Positions 9,931 to 18,420 are shown, counted from the first letter of the stretch. The stretch: DNA of 64,000 bases from Myxococcales bacterium (GCA_016793325.1 JAEUKI010000011.1:1-64000); one strand, 5' to 3'. Program-made: numbers and translations. The notes: generated by a model not told the origin, from the sequence alone.

Positions 9931-11471
9931 CGCGACGCGCGTTCGCAACGCACTCCCGCGGACAAGATGCTCCGTTGCAGCCCGCGCCCGTCTCCCCACA
10001 CGACGACGACGTCCCCTGCGCGACTCGTGCGCGCGGCGCGCGGGTCCGAGCCGCTCTGCTGGTTGATGGTGAGCGACGCCCCGGTGGGCTCGAGCGCGGA
10101 CGAGAACGGTCGCGCGAAGATGTCCTGACGATCGGACGCGGCGTTCGCTTCGAGCGGCCCGTACGACCAGAGGATCAACCACCGGTCGTCTCCAGCATCG
10201 GCGATCGACGGAGCAAACTCGTCGAACGCCCCGTCGGAACCCGTCTCGACGCGGGCGAACGGCCCTGGCGCCTCGCCGTACCGAGCCCGCGTCGCGACGA
10301 GCCGGTACTTCGCCGGTCCCGCGTCGGCGTTCGGTCGATCTGCGAGCAGCAGCACGGCCTCGTCGCCCCTCGCAGCGAGCCGTGGTTTGCCCGGTTCACC
10401 GCCGAGCGTCGTCAGCGGAACGAGCGGACCGCGCGCCTGAAGGTCGCGGCTCAACCAGCCGAAGAATATACGCCCACGAAATCGAAACGCGATCGCGTAG
10501 CCCGCGGTGGTCTCCGCGATCTCGAGCCCTTCGGGGACGTGTTCGCGCAGCGCCGCCGCGGGGTTTCTCGCGCGTCGGACTTCGGCGGCGGGGATCGGAA
10601 GGCTCCAGAAATCTCGCGTCCGATTCGCGGGCGCCGCGCGTCCGCGCACCGCGAAGAACTTCGCCTCGTCGCTCGGCTGCGCCCCGACGTCGGCCGTGCG
10701 CAGCCCGAGCACGAACGGCTGCGTCACGTCGAACGCCGTCCGCGTGTAGAACGGCGCGCCGCGGACGATGTTGCGCGCGACCACGTCGTCGGAGCCCGCG
10801 TCCACCGTCGCGCTCTGCGCCGAGAAGTCGCCGCTCTCGACGAGCTCGTTTCCGTCGTCGTCGCGCGAGAGCTGGTCTGTCGCGGTCGTGATCGAGCGCG
10901 CCGCCGCGCCCGGCAACGCGAAGACGCGGTACAGGTTCGTCGGCGAGCGCGCCAGGCCGCGCGCTGTGCTCGGCTCTTCTGCGTCGAGCACGACTTGGCT
11001 GATGCTCGATCGCATCGCGAGCCCCGCGTCGGGGTTGCCGTAGTCGAAGAAGCTGATCGACGCTGCCGCCAAATCGTCACCGCCGTGCAAATACAAAGGC
11101 GGAACGATCCACGCTGCCGCCACTCGATCGCCGATCGCGCGCAGCGTCAGCGACGTCAACAGCGCTTTGCGCCCGAGCGGCTCGGTCGAGCGCGCCGCCA
11201 CACGACACACGTCCCTCGGCTCGGTGACGGTCGTCGCGTCGTTCGGCACGCTCACCGGCGCGCTCGACGGATCGTCGCGCGCCACGTCGTCGAGCGCCGT
11301 ACGAGACGAAGGCCCCACGTCTGTGGCAGCTGTCGTCGGGCTCGCTCGCTTGCACGACGCGAGGTGTCCTGTGAGCCATGCGCAAAGCGAGAGCGAAGCG
11401 ATCGCGGACCGCGTCCCACGAGACAATCGTTGCACGCGCAGGAGGGTAGCGAGGCGCGATCGCTGCGTCAC
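9927..11471 (-). CDS. Hypothetical lipoprotein, probable beta-propeller
   Basis: 514 residues. A signal peptide ends in a lipobox (LTGHLASC) and is followed by a Thr/Ser/Pro/Asp-rich linker. The rest repeats strand-turn-strand units with tryptophan and aspartate turns (RWLILWSYGPLE, DVVVVWGDGRG, IAFRFRGRIFFGWLSRD), which suggests a beta-propeller without an identifiable active site. I cannot name the family. The GTG at 11471 overlaps the phosphatase stop upstream (GTGA); an internal GTG at 11435 is an alternative start. Its stop in turn overlaps the CapA-like gene. Confidence 0.65.
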   Translation of the reverse strand: MTQRSRLATLLRVQRLSRGTRSAIASLSLCAWLTGHLASCKRASPTTAATDVGPSSRTALDDVARDDPSSAPVSVPNDATTVTEPRDVCRVAARSTEPLGRKALLTSLTLRAIGDRVAAAWIVPPLYLHGGDDLAAASISFFDYGNPDAGLAMRSSISQVVLDAEEPSTARGLARSPTNLYRVFALPGAAARSITTATDQLSRDDDGNELVESGDFSAQSATVDAGSDDVVARNIVRGAPFYTRTAFDVTQPFVLGLRTADVGAQPSDEAKFFAVRGRAAPANRTRDFWSLPIPAAEVRRARNPAAALREHVPEGLEIAETTAGYAIAFRFRGRIFFGWLSRDLQARGPLVPLTTLGGEPGKPRLAARGDEAVLLLADRPNADAGPAKYRLVATRARYGEAPGPFARVETGSDGAFDEFAPSIADAGDDRWLILWSYGPLEANAASDRQDIFARPFSSALEPTGASLTINQQSGSDPRAARTSRAGDVVVVWGDGRGLQRSILSAGVRCERASR

Positions 11472-12532
11472 CGCGTTCCGCTCAGGATGCGCGGCGGTTG
11501 GCCTTGGACGAGCTCGAGCGCTTGCACGGGGCCGTTGTAGTACCGCGAGAGCCCCACATCGATGCGCCACACGCGCCCGTCGCACGCCGCGTTGATCCCG
11601 CGCTGCTGCACGGTGTGTCCGATCACCAACCGTTGCGCGCCGACCCTCGTCAGCATCTGCGCGAGCAGGCCGCACGTCGCCTCGTCGTCGCGCACCGCGA
11701 ACAAGCGATGCCAGAACGGGCTGTCTTCTCCCTCGAGCACCGACGGGAGCTCCCGCGCTGTGCCCAGCAAATAGTCCCGCATCGCGAGGTTGAGCCGCTC
11801 GAGCCCGTAGTCGACGTGCGCGGGCAAGAGCCCGCCGTGCGCGTACACCGTGTCGCCGACGACCATCACCGTGTTGTGCGCGGCGAGCCTTCGCGCCCAC
11901 TCGCCGCCGGGCGCAAACGCCGCCACGCGCGACCGCATCGCCGGCGGAACCCGCGACAACAGCGGCTCCCAATCGGGCCGCGTCGGCGTCCCGTCGAAGT
12001 CCCTGTACCCGCCGGGCGTGACGTACCGAAAGTCCGCCTGCGCGTTCATGATCTCGTGGTTGCCGTTGAGCGCGTAGAACGCTCCGCCCGCCCTCGGCGC
12101 CTCGACCTCGAGCTGCTCGATGAGCGCGAGGATCCCGCGCTCTTGATCGCCGCGGTCGAGCTGATCGCCCACTTGAACGACGATGAGGTTTCCCCCGCTC
12201 CAGTGGTCGCTCGCGTCGATCGCGCCGACGAGCCTCAGCACCGACTTCGTGACGTCGAGATCACCGTGCAAATCTCCGATCGCGACGACGCGGCGCCCGC
12301 CCGACACACGCGCCGGCGGGAGCTCCCGCAACGGCGCCGCGGGCGCGCGAGCGCTCGGCGAAGGGCGCGGCGCGGGCGCGGTCGGGTTGGCTCTCGGCGA
12401 CGACGTCGTCGAGGGCGCCGATGGAGCCGCGCTCGTGTCGCCCCCGCCGCGCGTACACGACGCGAGCGCGACACACACAATCAAACGGTGCCCGAGGTGA
12501 TTCACGAAGCGCTTCGCCGACGACCGTACCAC
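11468..12532 (-). CDS. Metallophosphoesterase lipoprotein (Shewanella-like phosphatase type)
   Basis: 354 residues. A lipobox (VALASC) and a Pro/Ala-rich linker precede a complete PPP-like metallophosphoesterase core: VVAIGDLHGDLDVT, VVQVGDQLDRGDQERG, FYALNGNHEIMNAQ, VYAHGGLLPAH and LVIGHTVQQRG. All metal-ligand motifs (GDxHG, GDxxDRG, GNHE, two His) are present, so it should be active. The order of motifs and the long insert resemble bacterial Shewanella-like protein phosphatases. It should act on the periplasmic or outer-membrane face. The GTG at 12532 shares one base with the TAG of the upstream gene. Confidence 0.85.
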   Translation of the reverse strand: MVRSSAKRFVNHLGHRLIVCVALASCTRGGGDTSAAPSAPSTTSSPRANPTAPAPRPSPSARAPAAPLRELPPARVSGGRRVVAIGDLHGDLDVTKSVLRLVGAIDASDHWSGGNLIVVQVGDQLDRGDQERGILALIEQLEVEAPRAGGAFYALNGNHEIMNAQADFRYVTPGGYRDFDGTPTRPDWEPLLSRVPPAMRSRVAAFAPGGEWARRLAAHNTVMVVGDTVYAHGGLLPAHVDYGLERLNLAMRDYLLGTARELPSVLEGEDSPFWHRLFAVRDDEATCGLLAQMLTRVGAQRLVIGHTVQQRGINAACDGRVWRIDVGLSRYYNGPVQALELVQGQPPRILSGTR

Positions 12533-13896
12533 TACTGATCTCGCTGCATCCGCGGCGAAAACCGCAGGTGGTGTCGATACACAAACGTCGGCCCCATCTG
12601 TCCCTGACGCCAGCCGATGTCCGGCCCGTTCACGTCCGAGCTGTAGTCGTAGACCGCGAACTCTCCTGGCGCGCCGAGCGGCAGGACCGACGCGAAGCAC
12701 GTGTCGCCGCGCGAAGGAAGATCGAGCACGTACGCGATGCGATCCTCTCCTTGCACGTAGCGCCAGAGCGCGCAGCGCTTGGGCCAGCGCGTGTAGTCCA
12801 CCTGGTTGTCGACGGCGCGGCGCGTGAGATCTCCGCCCCGCATGAGGTCGTAGTTGCCCGTCGGTGACAGGTGCCGACGCCCGATCAGGTACGCCTCGCC
12901 GTCGTGCCAGAACATGAGCGGCGAGTCGTACTTGCGCGGGTCCGTGCGGCACGTCCACGACGTCACGTCAGCGCTCGAAGCCCTGCAAATCTTCGAACCG
13001 AATCCGCTCGTGTCCCCGGCCTCGTTGCGGGCGACCGCGAACAAGTCGCCCGTGTCCGGGTTGATCGTGAAGTCCGTCTCGCTCGCTCCGCCCGTGAGCA
13101 CCGCCGAGCGCGCCGCGTTGATCGGTCGAAACACGCGGCCGTCGTCGGTCGTGAGCAAGTGCACCTCGAGCGGCTCGCCGTCGAAGCGATAGATGTGCTC
13201 GCCGCCGAAGTAGCCGATGAGGTAGCGCTGCCCGCGCTCGACGCGGCCTCGCCACGGGATGAACCCTGGGCGAAACACCTCGGCGAGCGGCGTCCAGGTT
13301 CCATCCGAGCGCAGCTCGGTGACGCTCATGCCCTGCGGATCGAACGAGAGCGGGTTGGTCCCGAGCCTCGCGACGTAGAGAAACAACGACGATTGCACCA
13401 GCAAGAACCGCGGCTCGCGCAGGTCACGGTCGAGCGAGAGCGTCGTCTCGAAGCGCCACGTGGTCTCGTCATCGCTCGAGACAACATGAATTCGTGTGCC
13501 CGCTGACGCGAAGTGATCCCCGCTCGTTCGCCACGCGAGGTACACCCGTCCGCCGAAGCGCACGACGTCGAGGTTGTTGTTCGAGGCGCTCGGCGTGATC
13601 GTGCCCGGCAGCCCGTCGCTCGGAACGATCCTCCGCGTGGCGACCACGGTGACCTCGTGCCGTCCGAGCTCCACGGGCGGCGGTCGCACGACGACGTCGG
13701 CCACAGTCACGTCTTCGACCTGCACGTCGTCGATGGCTGCATCCGTCGCGTCGATCGCAGCCGCGTCCCGCTCGTTCGCGACCTCCGCGCCCGCGTCCTG
13801 TGCAGCGCTCGGGCGCTCGCAGCCGAGCGCGAACGCAGCGCACCCCAAGGAACAGAGCGCGAGACCCGCGGCGCCTACACGCGACGTCGACAACAT
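12532..13896 (-). CDS. Hypothetical lipoprotein, sialidase-like repeats
   Basis: 454 residues starting at ATG 13896. The signal peptide ends in a lipobox (AAFALGC), then an acidic Asp/Ala/Val linker. The main part has strand repeats such as VVRFGGRVYLAWRTSGDHF, LFLYVARLG, RYLIGYFGGEHIYRF, SPLMFWHDGEAYLIGRRH and RIAYVLDL. These resemble the blades of sialidase or glycoside-hydrolase five-bladed propellers, but I could not place catalytic residues. It is the first gene of the four-gene lipoprotein operon, whose members overlap by one to four bases. Confidence 0.65.
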   Translation of the reverse strand: MLSTSRVGAAGLALCSLGCAAFALGCERPSAAQDAGAEVANERDAAAIDATDAAIDDVQVEDVTVADVVVRPPPVELGRHEVTVVATRRIVPSDGLPGTITPSASNNNLDVVRFGGRVYLAWRTSGDHFASAGTRIHVVSSDDETTWRFETTLSLDRDLREPRFLLVQSSLFLYVARLGTNPLSFDPQGMSVTELRSDGTWTPLAEVFRPGFIPWRGRVERGQRYLIGYFGGEHIYRFDGEPLEVHLLTTDDGRVFRPINAARSAVLTGGASETDFTINPDTGDLFAVARNEAGDTSGFGSKICRASSADVTSWTCRTDPRKYDSPLMFWHDGEAYLIGRRHLSPTGNYDLMRGGDLTRRAVDNQVDYTRWPKRCALWRYVQGEDRIAYVLDLPSRGDTCFASVLPLGAPGEFAVYDYSSDVNGPDIGWRQGQMGPTFVYRHHLRFSPRMQRDQ

Positions 13897-13945
13897 GCGC
13901 GCGATCGTACCGCGCGACGGGGCGCCGGCCCACGCGAGCGGCCGC

Positions 13946-15064
13946 TCAACCGCGGTCGAAATCCACGCCGAACTCGACGCCCACGGCGCGCGCGGCGAGC
14001 AAGCGCTCGTCGTCCACCGTGACGTTGCGGGTCTTTCCGACGGCGTCGCTCATCGGGACGGTGACGATGCGACCGGCGCGAAGCGAGACCATCACGCCTT
14101 CGAGCCCCGCCGCGACCGCTTCGGCGGCGGCGACGCCCATGCGCACGCCGAGCACGCGATCGAAGGGAACCGGCGACCCTCCGCGCTGCACGTGGCCGAG
14201 GACGGTCACGCGAATCTCGTGCTCGGGGACGAGCGGCTCGAGGCTCTTGCTCAAGCGATCGCCGGCGCCGCCGAGCTTGGGCAAGTGGCCCGCGGGCATG
14301 TCCTTGGTGATCGCGTGCGTTCCGCCGATGGGCTTGGCGCCCTCGCTGATGACGATGATCGAGTAGTTGAGCCCCTGCGACGCGCGGCGATGAATCGCGT
14401 CCGCGATGCGCTGCACGTCGTACTCGAACTCGGGCAACACGATGACGTGCGCGCCGCCAGCGAGCCCCGCCTCGAGCGCGATCCACCCTGCATATCGCCC
14501 CATGACCTCGATGATCATCACGCGGTCGTGCGCGGACGCCGTCGTGTGAATGCGATCGACCGCCATCGTCGCGAAGTCCACCGCGCTCTGAAAGCCGAAC
14601 GTCACGTCCGTCGCCGCGAGGTCGTTGTCGATCGTCTTGGGAACGCCCACCGACCGCACCCCGAGCGGCGCGAGGCGCGAGGTCATCGCCATCGTTCCAT
14701 CGCCGCCGAGCGCGACGACGACGTCGATGTTCTCGCGCTTCACCGTCTCGGCGACGCGCAGCGAGACGTCTTCGGTCACGATTTTTCCGTCGGGGCCTCG
14801 GCGCGGGTACGCGTACGGATTCGCGCGATTGCTGCAGCCGATCACGCTTCCTCCCTGCGACGCGATCCCGCGCACCTTCGCGCCGTCGAGCGGCACGAGG
14901 CACCCTTTGATCAGCCCCTCGTACCCGTCTTCGCTCGCGAGACACTCGATCCCGAGCGCCTCCGCGCGCGTCACGAGCCCGAAGAGAACCGCGTTGAGCC
15001 CGGGAGCGTCTCCGCCCCCAGTCAGCACCGCGATGCGCCGCACAGACGATTTCGATTGGCTCAC
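13946..15064 (-). CDS. pfkA: 6-phosphofructokinase, group III-type
   Basis: 372 residues with all PFK landmarks: LTGGGDAPGLNAV at the start, VALGGDGTMAM, SVGVPKTIDNDL, IIEVMGRYAGWIALEAGLAG, and LGHVQRGGSPVPFDRVL. The cofactor-determining positions read Gly in GGDGT (ATP-type) and Lys in PKTIDND (found in PPi-type and some group III enzymes). That mixed pair is known from ATP-using actinobacterial enzymes, so ATP use is likelier. Converts fructose 6-phosphate to the 1,6-bisphosphate. GTG at 15064 is chosen; GTG at 15043 is possible. It lies 13 bases downstream of pyrF on the same strand. Confidence 0.92.
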   Translation of the reverse strand: MSQSKSSVRRIAVLTGGGDAPGLNAVLFGLVTRAEALGIECLASEDGYEGLIKGCLVPLDGAKVRGIASQGGSVIGCSNRANPYAYPRRGPDGKIVTEDVSLRVAETVKRENIDVVVALGGDGTMAMTSRLAPLGVRSVGVPKTIDNDLAATDVTFGFQSAVDFATMAVDRIHTTASAHDRVMIIEVMGRYAGWIALEAGLAGGAHVIVLPEFEYDVQRIADAIHRRASQGLNYSIIVISEGAKPIGGTHAITKDMPAGHLPKLGGAGDRLSKSLEPLVPEHEIRVTVLGHVQRGGSPVPFDRVLGVRMGVAAAEAVAAGLEGVMVSLRAGRIVTVPMSDAVGKTRNVTVDDERLLAARAVGVEFGVDFDRG

Positions 15065-15077
15065 AGCGAGCGCGGTT

Positions 15078-15809
15078 CTACCGCATCGCCAGCGCGGATT
15101 CGATCTCTTTGACGAGCGCAGACGCTGCGGCCTCGGGGTCCTTCGCGTCACGAATGGGCCGTCCCACGACGAGCAAATCCGCGCCTGCACGAACTGCGTC
15201 GAACGCGCTCGCGATGCGCGCTTGATCCCCCGCGTCCGAGCCCGCGGGACGAATGCCCGGCGTCACGATGAACACGTCGGGAAACGTCGCTCGAATCCCC
15301 TGCGCCTCGCGCGCGCTGCACACGACCCCACGCACGGCCGAGGCCACCGCGATCGCCGTCCAGCGCCGCACGGCGTCCTCTGCGTTGCCGTGAAACCCGA
15401 GGTCCGCGAGCGCGCGATCATCGAGCGACGTGAGCGCCGTCACGGCGAGGAGCTTCACGCGTCCGTCTGCGTCGATCGCCGCGCGCTCGAGCATCGATCG
15501 ACCGCCGCTCGCGTGAACGGTCAGAAACTCCGCCCCCGTCTCGGCCGCCGATCGCACCGCGCGCCCCACGGTCTCTGGAATGTCGTGGAGCTTCAAATCC
15601 AGAAAGCACCGCCCGCCCGCCTCGCGCACGACGTCCACCGCGCGCGGGCCGAAGCGAACGAACAGCTCGAGCCCGATCTTGAATACCCCCACATGCGGCG
15701 CCAACCGCGCGACCCAGCCGCGCGCTTGATCGAGGTCGTCGACGTCGAGCGCGAACGCGAGGCGATCCTTCGCCGCGTTCGCCACAGCCGCGAGCGGCGG
15801 AACCTGCAC
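15078..15809 (-). CDS. pyrF: Orotidine 5'-phosphate decarboxylase
   Basis: 243 residues, normal length for the family. The catalytic signature FLDLKLHDIPETVGRAV holds the Asp-x-Lys-x-x-x-Asp charge network. LAFALDVDDLDQA opens the barrel, IVTPGIRP is near the phosphate-binding end, and GADLLVVGRPI closes it. The product is UMP, the last step of de novo pyrimidine synthesis. No other pyrimidine gene is in view. It lies 20 bases downstream of a coiled-coil membrane protein gene and 13 bases upstream of pfkA, all on the minus strand. Confidence 0.95.
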   Translation of the reverse strand: MQVPPLAAVANAAKDRLAFALDVDDLDQARGWVARLAPHVGVFKIGLELFVRFGPRAVDVVREAGGRCFLDLKLHDIPETVGRAVRSAAETGAEFLTVHASGGRSMLERAAIDADGRVKLLAVTALTSLDDRALADLGFHGNAEDAVRRWTAIAVASAVRGVVCSAREAQGIRATFPDVFIVTPGIRPAGSDAGDQARIASAFDAVRAGADLLVVGRPIRDAKDPEAAASALVKEIESALAMR

Positions 15810-15829
15810 TGCGTAGCCCTCGTCGTTGC

Positions 15830-16585
15830 TCAGAAGCCGAGGTTGCCGAAATCGTCCGGGCTGCCGCTGCCGCCGCCGCCACCCGGACGACGCGTCCCAC
15901 CACCACGCGGACGGCGTGTCGGTGTCGAAGTCGTCGTCGTCGGTCGCGCTGCGCTCGCGGCTGCCGCGGCCGCCGCTGCTTGCGCTGCGGTGGCTGCTTC
16001 GCGCGCAGCTTGCTCAGCACGCGCGCGAGCCGCAGCCGCTTCGGCCTGCGCCGCGGCTTCACGACGAGCGGACTCGGCGCGCGCCGTGGCGGCTTCGCGA
16101 TCGGTGGCTTCTTGTCGAGCGCGGGCCTCGTCTTGGGACTTCTTGTAGAAGTAGTAGCCGCCGCCTCCGCCTCCGAGCAGGACGACGCCGACGATTCCGA
16201 GGACGAGGCCGACGGGCGCGCCCTTCTTCTGCGTCGCTGCGATTTCAGCGAGCTTTCGCTCGTGCTCGAGCGCGCGCTGCTGCTCGTCTGCCTTCGCTCG
16301 CTGCTCGGCGTCGAGCCGAATGCGAAGCTCCGCCTCTTCTTTCTCGCGGCGCTTGCGCTCTTCTTCTTGCTGCCGCCGTTGCTCTTCTGCGCGCCGCGCG
16401 TCTTCCGCCGCGCGAATGCGAGCTTCTTCTTCCTGCTTGGCGCGGAGGATCTCGGCTTCTTTGCGCGCGACCTCCTCCTGCTCCTTGCGGCGGCGATCAT
16501 CCTCTTCTTGCTTCAGGCGCTCTTCCTCGATGTTCATGAGCTCCTTGAGCGAGAAAAGAACGCTGTTCTCCTTCTGATCGGCCAT
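15830..16585 (-). CDS. Coiled-coil single-span membrane protein, paralogue 1
   Basis: 251 residues in three parts. A short conserved head (ENSVLFSLKELMNIEEER) leads into about 110 residues of uninterrupted Glu/Arg/Lys/Gln helix, a long coiled coil. One transmembrane helix follows (VGLVLGIVGVVLLGGGGGGY), then an Ala/Arg-rich helical stretch and a Thr/Pro/Gly-rich tail. No enzyme motif is visible. Residues about 45-165 are identical to those of the next gene upstream. ATG 16585 has a good ribosome site (GGAGGA). A sigma-70-like promoter lies at 16627-16655. Inferred role: a structural or scaffolding membrane protein; the family is not known to me. Confidence 0.7.
   Translation of the reverse strand: MADQKENSVLFSLKELMNIEEERLKQEEDDRRRKEQEEVARKEAEILRAKQEEEARIRAAEDARRAEEQRRQQEEERKRREKEEAELRIRLDAEQRAKADEQQRALEHERKLAEIAATQKKGAPVGLVLGIVGVVLLGGGGGGYYFYKKSQDEARARQEATDREAATARAESARREAAAQAEAAAARARAEQAAREAATAAQAAAAAAAASAARPTTTTSTPTRRPRGGGTRRPGGGGGSGSPDDFGNLGF
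16089..16447. repeat. 359-bp direct repeat, copy 1
   Basis: Matches 16921-17279 at a fixed offset of 832 bases with five differences (about 98.6% identity by hand comparison). It covers the coiled coil and membrane helix of paralogue 1; similarity falls sharply on both sides. All five differences are silent in the proteins. Confidence 0.9.
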
Positions 16586-16626
16586 CCGAATCCTCCACAC
16601 AGGCTGTAACTGTGAGCGACGCTGTT

Positions 16627-16655
16627 TTAATAGCAGCGAGATTTTCTACGGTCAA
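16627..16655 (-). promoter_or_regulatory. Sigma-70-like promoter inside the coiled-coil cluster
   Basis: On the minus strand TTGACC (16655-16650), a 17-base spacer and TATTAA (16632-16627) lie 42 bases before the ATG at 16585. The surrounding stretch is unusually AT-rich for this window. It would let paralogue 1 be expressed apart from the two upstream paralogues. Confidence 0.55.
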
Positions 16656-16667
16656 TCCAGCATTCAC

Positions 16668-17417
16668 TCACAGGTCGAGCTCCTGGAAGCGCTCGATCGA
16701 GTTATTGCGGTTGGTTCTCGTGGGGTTGGTCTGGCGAGTCCGCTGTCGGGTAGTGTGCGTGACCTGCTGCGTGGGCGTGCGCTGGGCGGTTCGAAGCGCT
16801 TCGGCGGCGCGTTCGGCGGCCTCGCGAGCCTCGCGGGCCGCTTGTTCGGCGCGCGCGCGAGCGGCGGCGGCTTCTGCTTGCGCTGCGGCTTCGCGTCGCG
16901 AGGACTCCGCGCGATTTGCAGCGGCTTCGCGATCGGTGGCTTCTTGTCGAGCGCGGGCCTCGTCTTGGGACTTCTTGTAGAAGTAGTAGCCGCCGCCTCC
17001 GCCTCCGAGCAGGACGACGCCGACGATGCCGAGAACGAGGCCGACGGGCGCGCCCTTCTTCTGCGTCGCTGCGATTTCAGCGAGCTTTCGCTCGTGCTCG
17101 AGCGCGCGCTGCTGCTCGTCCGCCTTCGCTCGCTGCTCGGCGTCGAGCCGAATGCGAAGCTCCGCCTCTTCTTTCTCGCGGCGCTTGCGCTCTTCTTCTT
17201 GCTGCCGCCGTTGCTCTTCTGCGCGCCGCGCGTCTTCCGCCGCGCGAATGCGGGCTTCTTCTTCTTGCTTGGCGCGGAGAACTTCGGCCTCTTTGCGCGC
17301 GCGGGCCTCTTCGACCTCGCGCTTCTTCTGCTCTTCTTCTTGCCGAACGCGCTCTTCCTCCATGCTCATGAGCTCCTTGAGCGAGAAAAGAACGCTGTTC
17401 TCTTTTGATTCGGCCAT
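16668..17417 (-). CDS. Coiled-coil single-span membrane protein, paralogue 2
   Basis: 249 residues with the same plan as paralogue 1: head ENSVLFSLKELMSMEEER, a charged coiled coil, the identical membrane helix with a run of six glycines followed by YYFYKK, an Ala/Glu/Arg helix, then a Thr/Gln/Arg/Asn-rich tail (HTTRQRTRQTNPTRTNRNN). The tails of the two paralogues are unrelated, so the duplicated core carries different C-terminal extensions. With the coiled coil N-terminal and YYFYKK after the span, topology is hard to set; the Lys/Arg content on both sides leaves it open. A GGAGG ribosome site precedes ATG 17417. The 38-base gap to the third paralogue shows no promoter. Confidence 0.7.
   Translation of the reverse strand: MAESKENSVLFSLKELMSMEEERVRQEEEQKKREVEEARARKEAEVLRAKQEEEARIRAAEDARRAEEQRRQQEEERKRREKEEAELRIRLDAEQRAKADEQQRALEHERKLAEIAATQKKGAPVGLVLGIVGVVLLGGGGGGYYFYKKSQDEARARQEATDREAAANRAESSRREAAAQAEAAAARARAEQAAREAREAAERAAEALRTAQRTPTQQVTHTTRQRTRQTNPTRTNRNNSIERFQELDL
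16921..17279. repeat. 359-bp direct repeat, copy 2
   Basis: Partner of 16089-16447, same orientation, inside paralogue 2. Sharp edges plus only silent differences suggest a recent duplication or gene conversion limited to this block. Confidence 0.9.
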
Positions 17418-17455
17418 GACTGGTTCCTCCGCGATGAGTGACGAGCGAGCGTTGT

Positions 17456-18181
17456 TCAGCGGTCGGTCCCGTTGATGGGGTTGGCGCCGCGGTCGATGTT
17501 CGAGAGCTGCGAGAAGGGATCGGGCGTGTTCACCTGCGTGTTCGGCCGCGGGCGCACTGCCGGGCGCGGACGAACGACGGGGCGAACAGCAGGCTCGGCG
17601 ACGATCGGCGCGGGCGTCGGTGTGACAGCGGGCGCAGCGACGATCGCGGGCGACGGGGTGCTCGCCAGGACGCGTGCTTCTGCGGCGCGCGCGGCGGCAG
17701 CGCGCTCTTCGGACGCGCGGATGGAGGCGTCGATGCGCGACGAAGCGACGAACCCAGCGACGCCGAGGGCCGAGACGATCGAGAAGACCACCGCGCCGAC
17801 GAGCTTGTTGCTGCGCGATCGCGCGGCGGCAGCGCGCTGGTTGATGGCGACGATCGCGGCGCGCTCTTCGGCGAGCTTGGCCTCGAGGGCGGCGAGCTTG
17901 GTGTCTTGTTCGGCGCGGAGCTTCGCTTGCAGATCGCGCTCGGCGCGCTCGGACTCGCGGCGAGCTTCGAGGGCGATGCGCTCTTCGACTTCGGCGAGGC
18001 GGGCGAGCTCACGGGCCTGCGCGAGCTCGGCTTGCTTGGCGGCTTCTTCGCGAGCGCGCTGCGCTTCGGCGACGCGAGCCTGAACCCGAGCGGCTTCTTC
18101 CTGGCGCTGCGCTTCGATGCGAGCGGTCTCGAGGGCGAGAAGTTCGCGGAGCGAGGTGATGGTCGAGTCGTCGCGGTTCAT
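17456..18181 (-). CDS. Coiled-coil single-span membrane protein, divergent paralogue 3
   Basis: 241 residues, first gene of the cluster. The head STITSLRELLALETARIEAQ corresponds to the SLKELM..EEER head of paralogues 1 and 2. A coiled coil of about 100 residues, a membrane helix (LVGAVVFSIVSALGVAGFVA) and a Pro/Val/Arg-rich tail (VRPVVRPRPAVRPRPNTQ) follow. Sequence identity with the other two is low, but order and lengths match, so I read it as an older paralogue. ATG 18181 is preceded by GGAGG, and a TATAAT box lies at 18237-18242. With the other two it probably forms one operon reading on into pyrF and pfkA. Confidence 0.68.
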   Translation of the reverse strand: MNRDDSTITSLRELLALETARIEAQRQEEAARVQARVAEAQRAREEAAKQAELAQARELARLAEVEERIALEARRESERAERDLQAKLRAEQDTKLAALEAKLAEERAAIVAINQRAAAARSRSNKLVGAVVFSIVSALGVAGFVASSRIDASIRASEERAAAARAAEARVLASTPSPAIVAAPAVTPTPAPIVAEPAVRPVVRPRPAVRPRPNTQVNTPDPFSQLSNIDRGANPINGTDR

Positions 18182-18236
18182 GGTGGGAGCCTCCGTCGGG
18201 AGACAGCGCCGTCAGCCGTGTCAGTGTGGCTGTACG

Positions 18237-18242
18237 ATTATA
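18237..18242 (-). promoter_or_regulatory. Perfect -10 box (TATAAT) before the coiled-coil operon
   Basis: TATAAT on the minus strand, about 56 bases upstream of ATG 18181, in an AT-rich island rare in this window. No good -35 hexamer is seen at the usual spacing, so an activator may be needed. The rest of 18182-18420 also holds CCGTTC (18350-18355) and GAACGG (18368-18373), an inverted pair of unknown meaning. Confidence 0.5.
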
Positions 18243-18420
18243 CTGTCGCCATATCAGACGGACCACCCCTCAAAAAGATTTGTTCCGCTTGAACGAAAGT
18301 TTTCGCGGGCGGTACGGTCCCGGCGGAATCGCCGCGAATAACTGCTCGTCCGTTCAGTGATTCGCACGAACGGGCGGGTGTCTCGAACGCAGTTCGGCGA
18401 CGCAACTGAAGGACCCCGAC

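Noticed and set aside
13936..13947. Perfect 12-bp palindrome GAGCGGCCGCTC
   Set aside because: Falls at the pfkA stop codon; such GC palindromes are expected by chance in this composition.
18350..18373. CCGTTC...GAACGG inverted pair upstream of the biotinyl carrier gene
   Set aside because: Six-base arms with a 12-base spacer are not convincing without a known binding protein.
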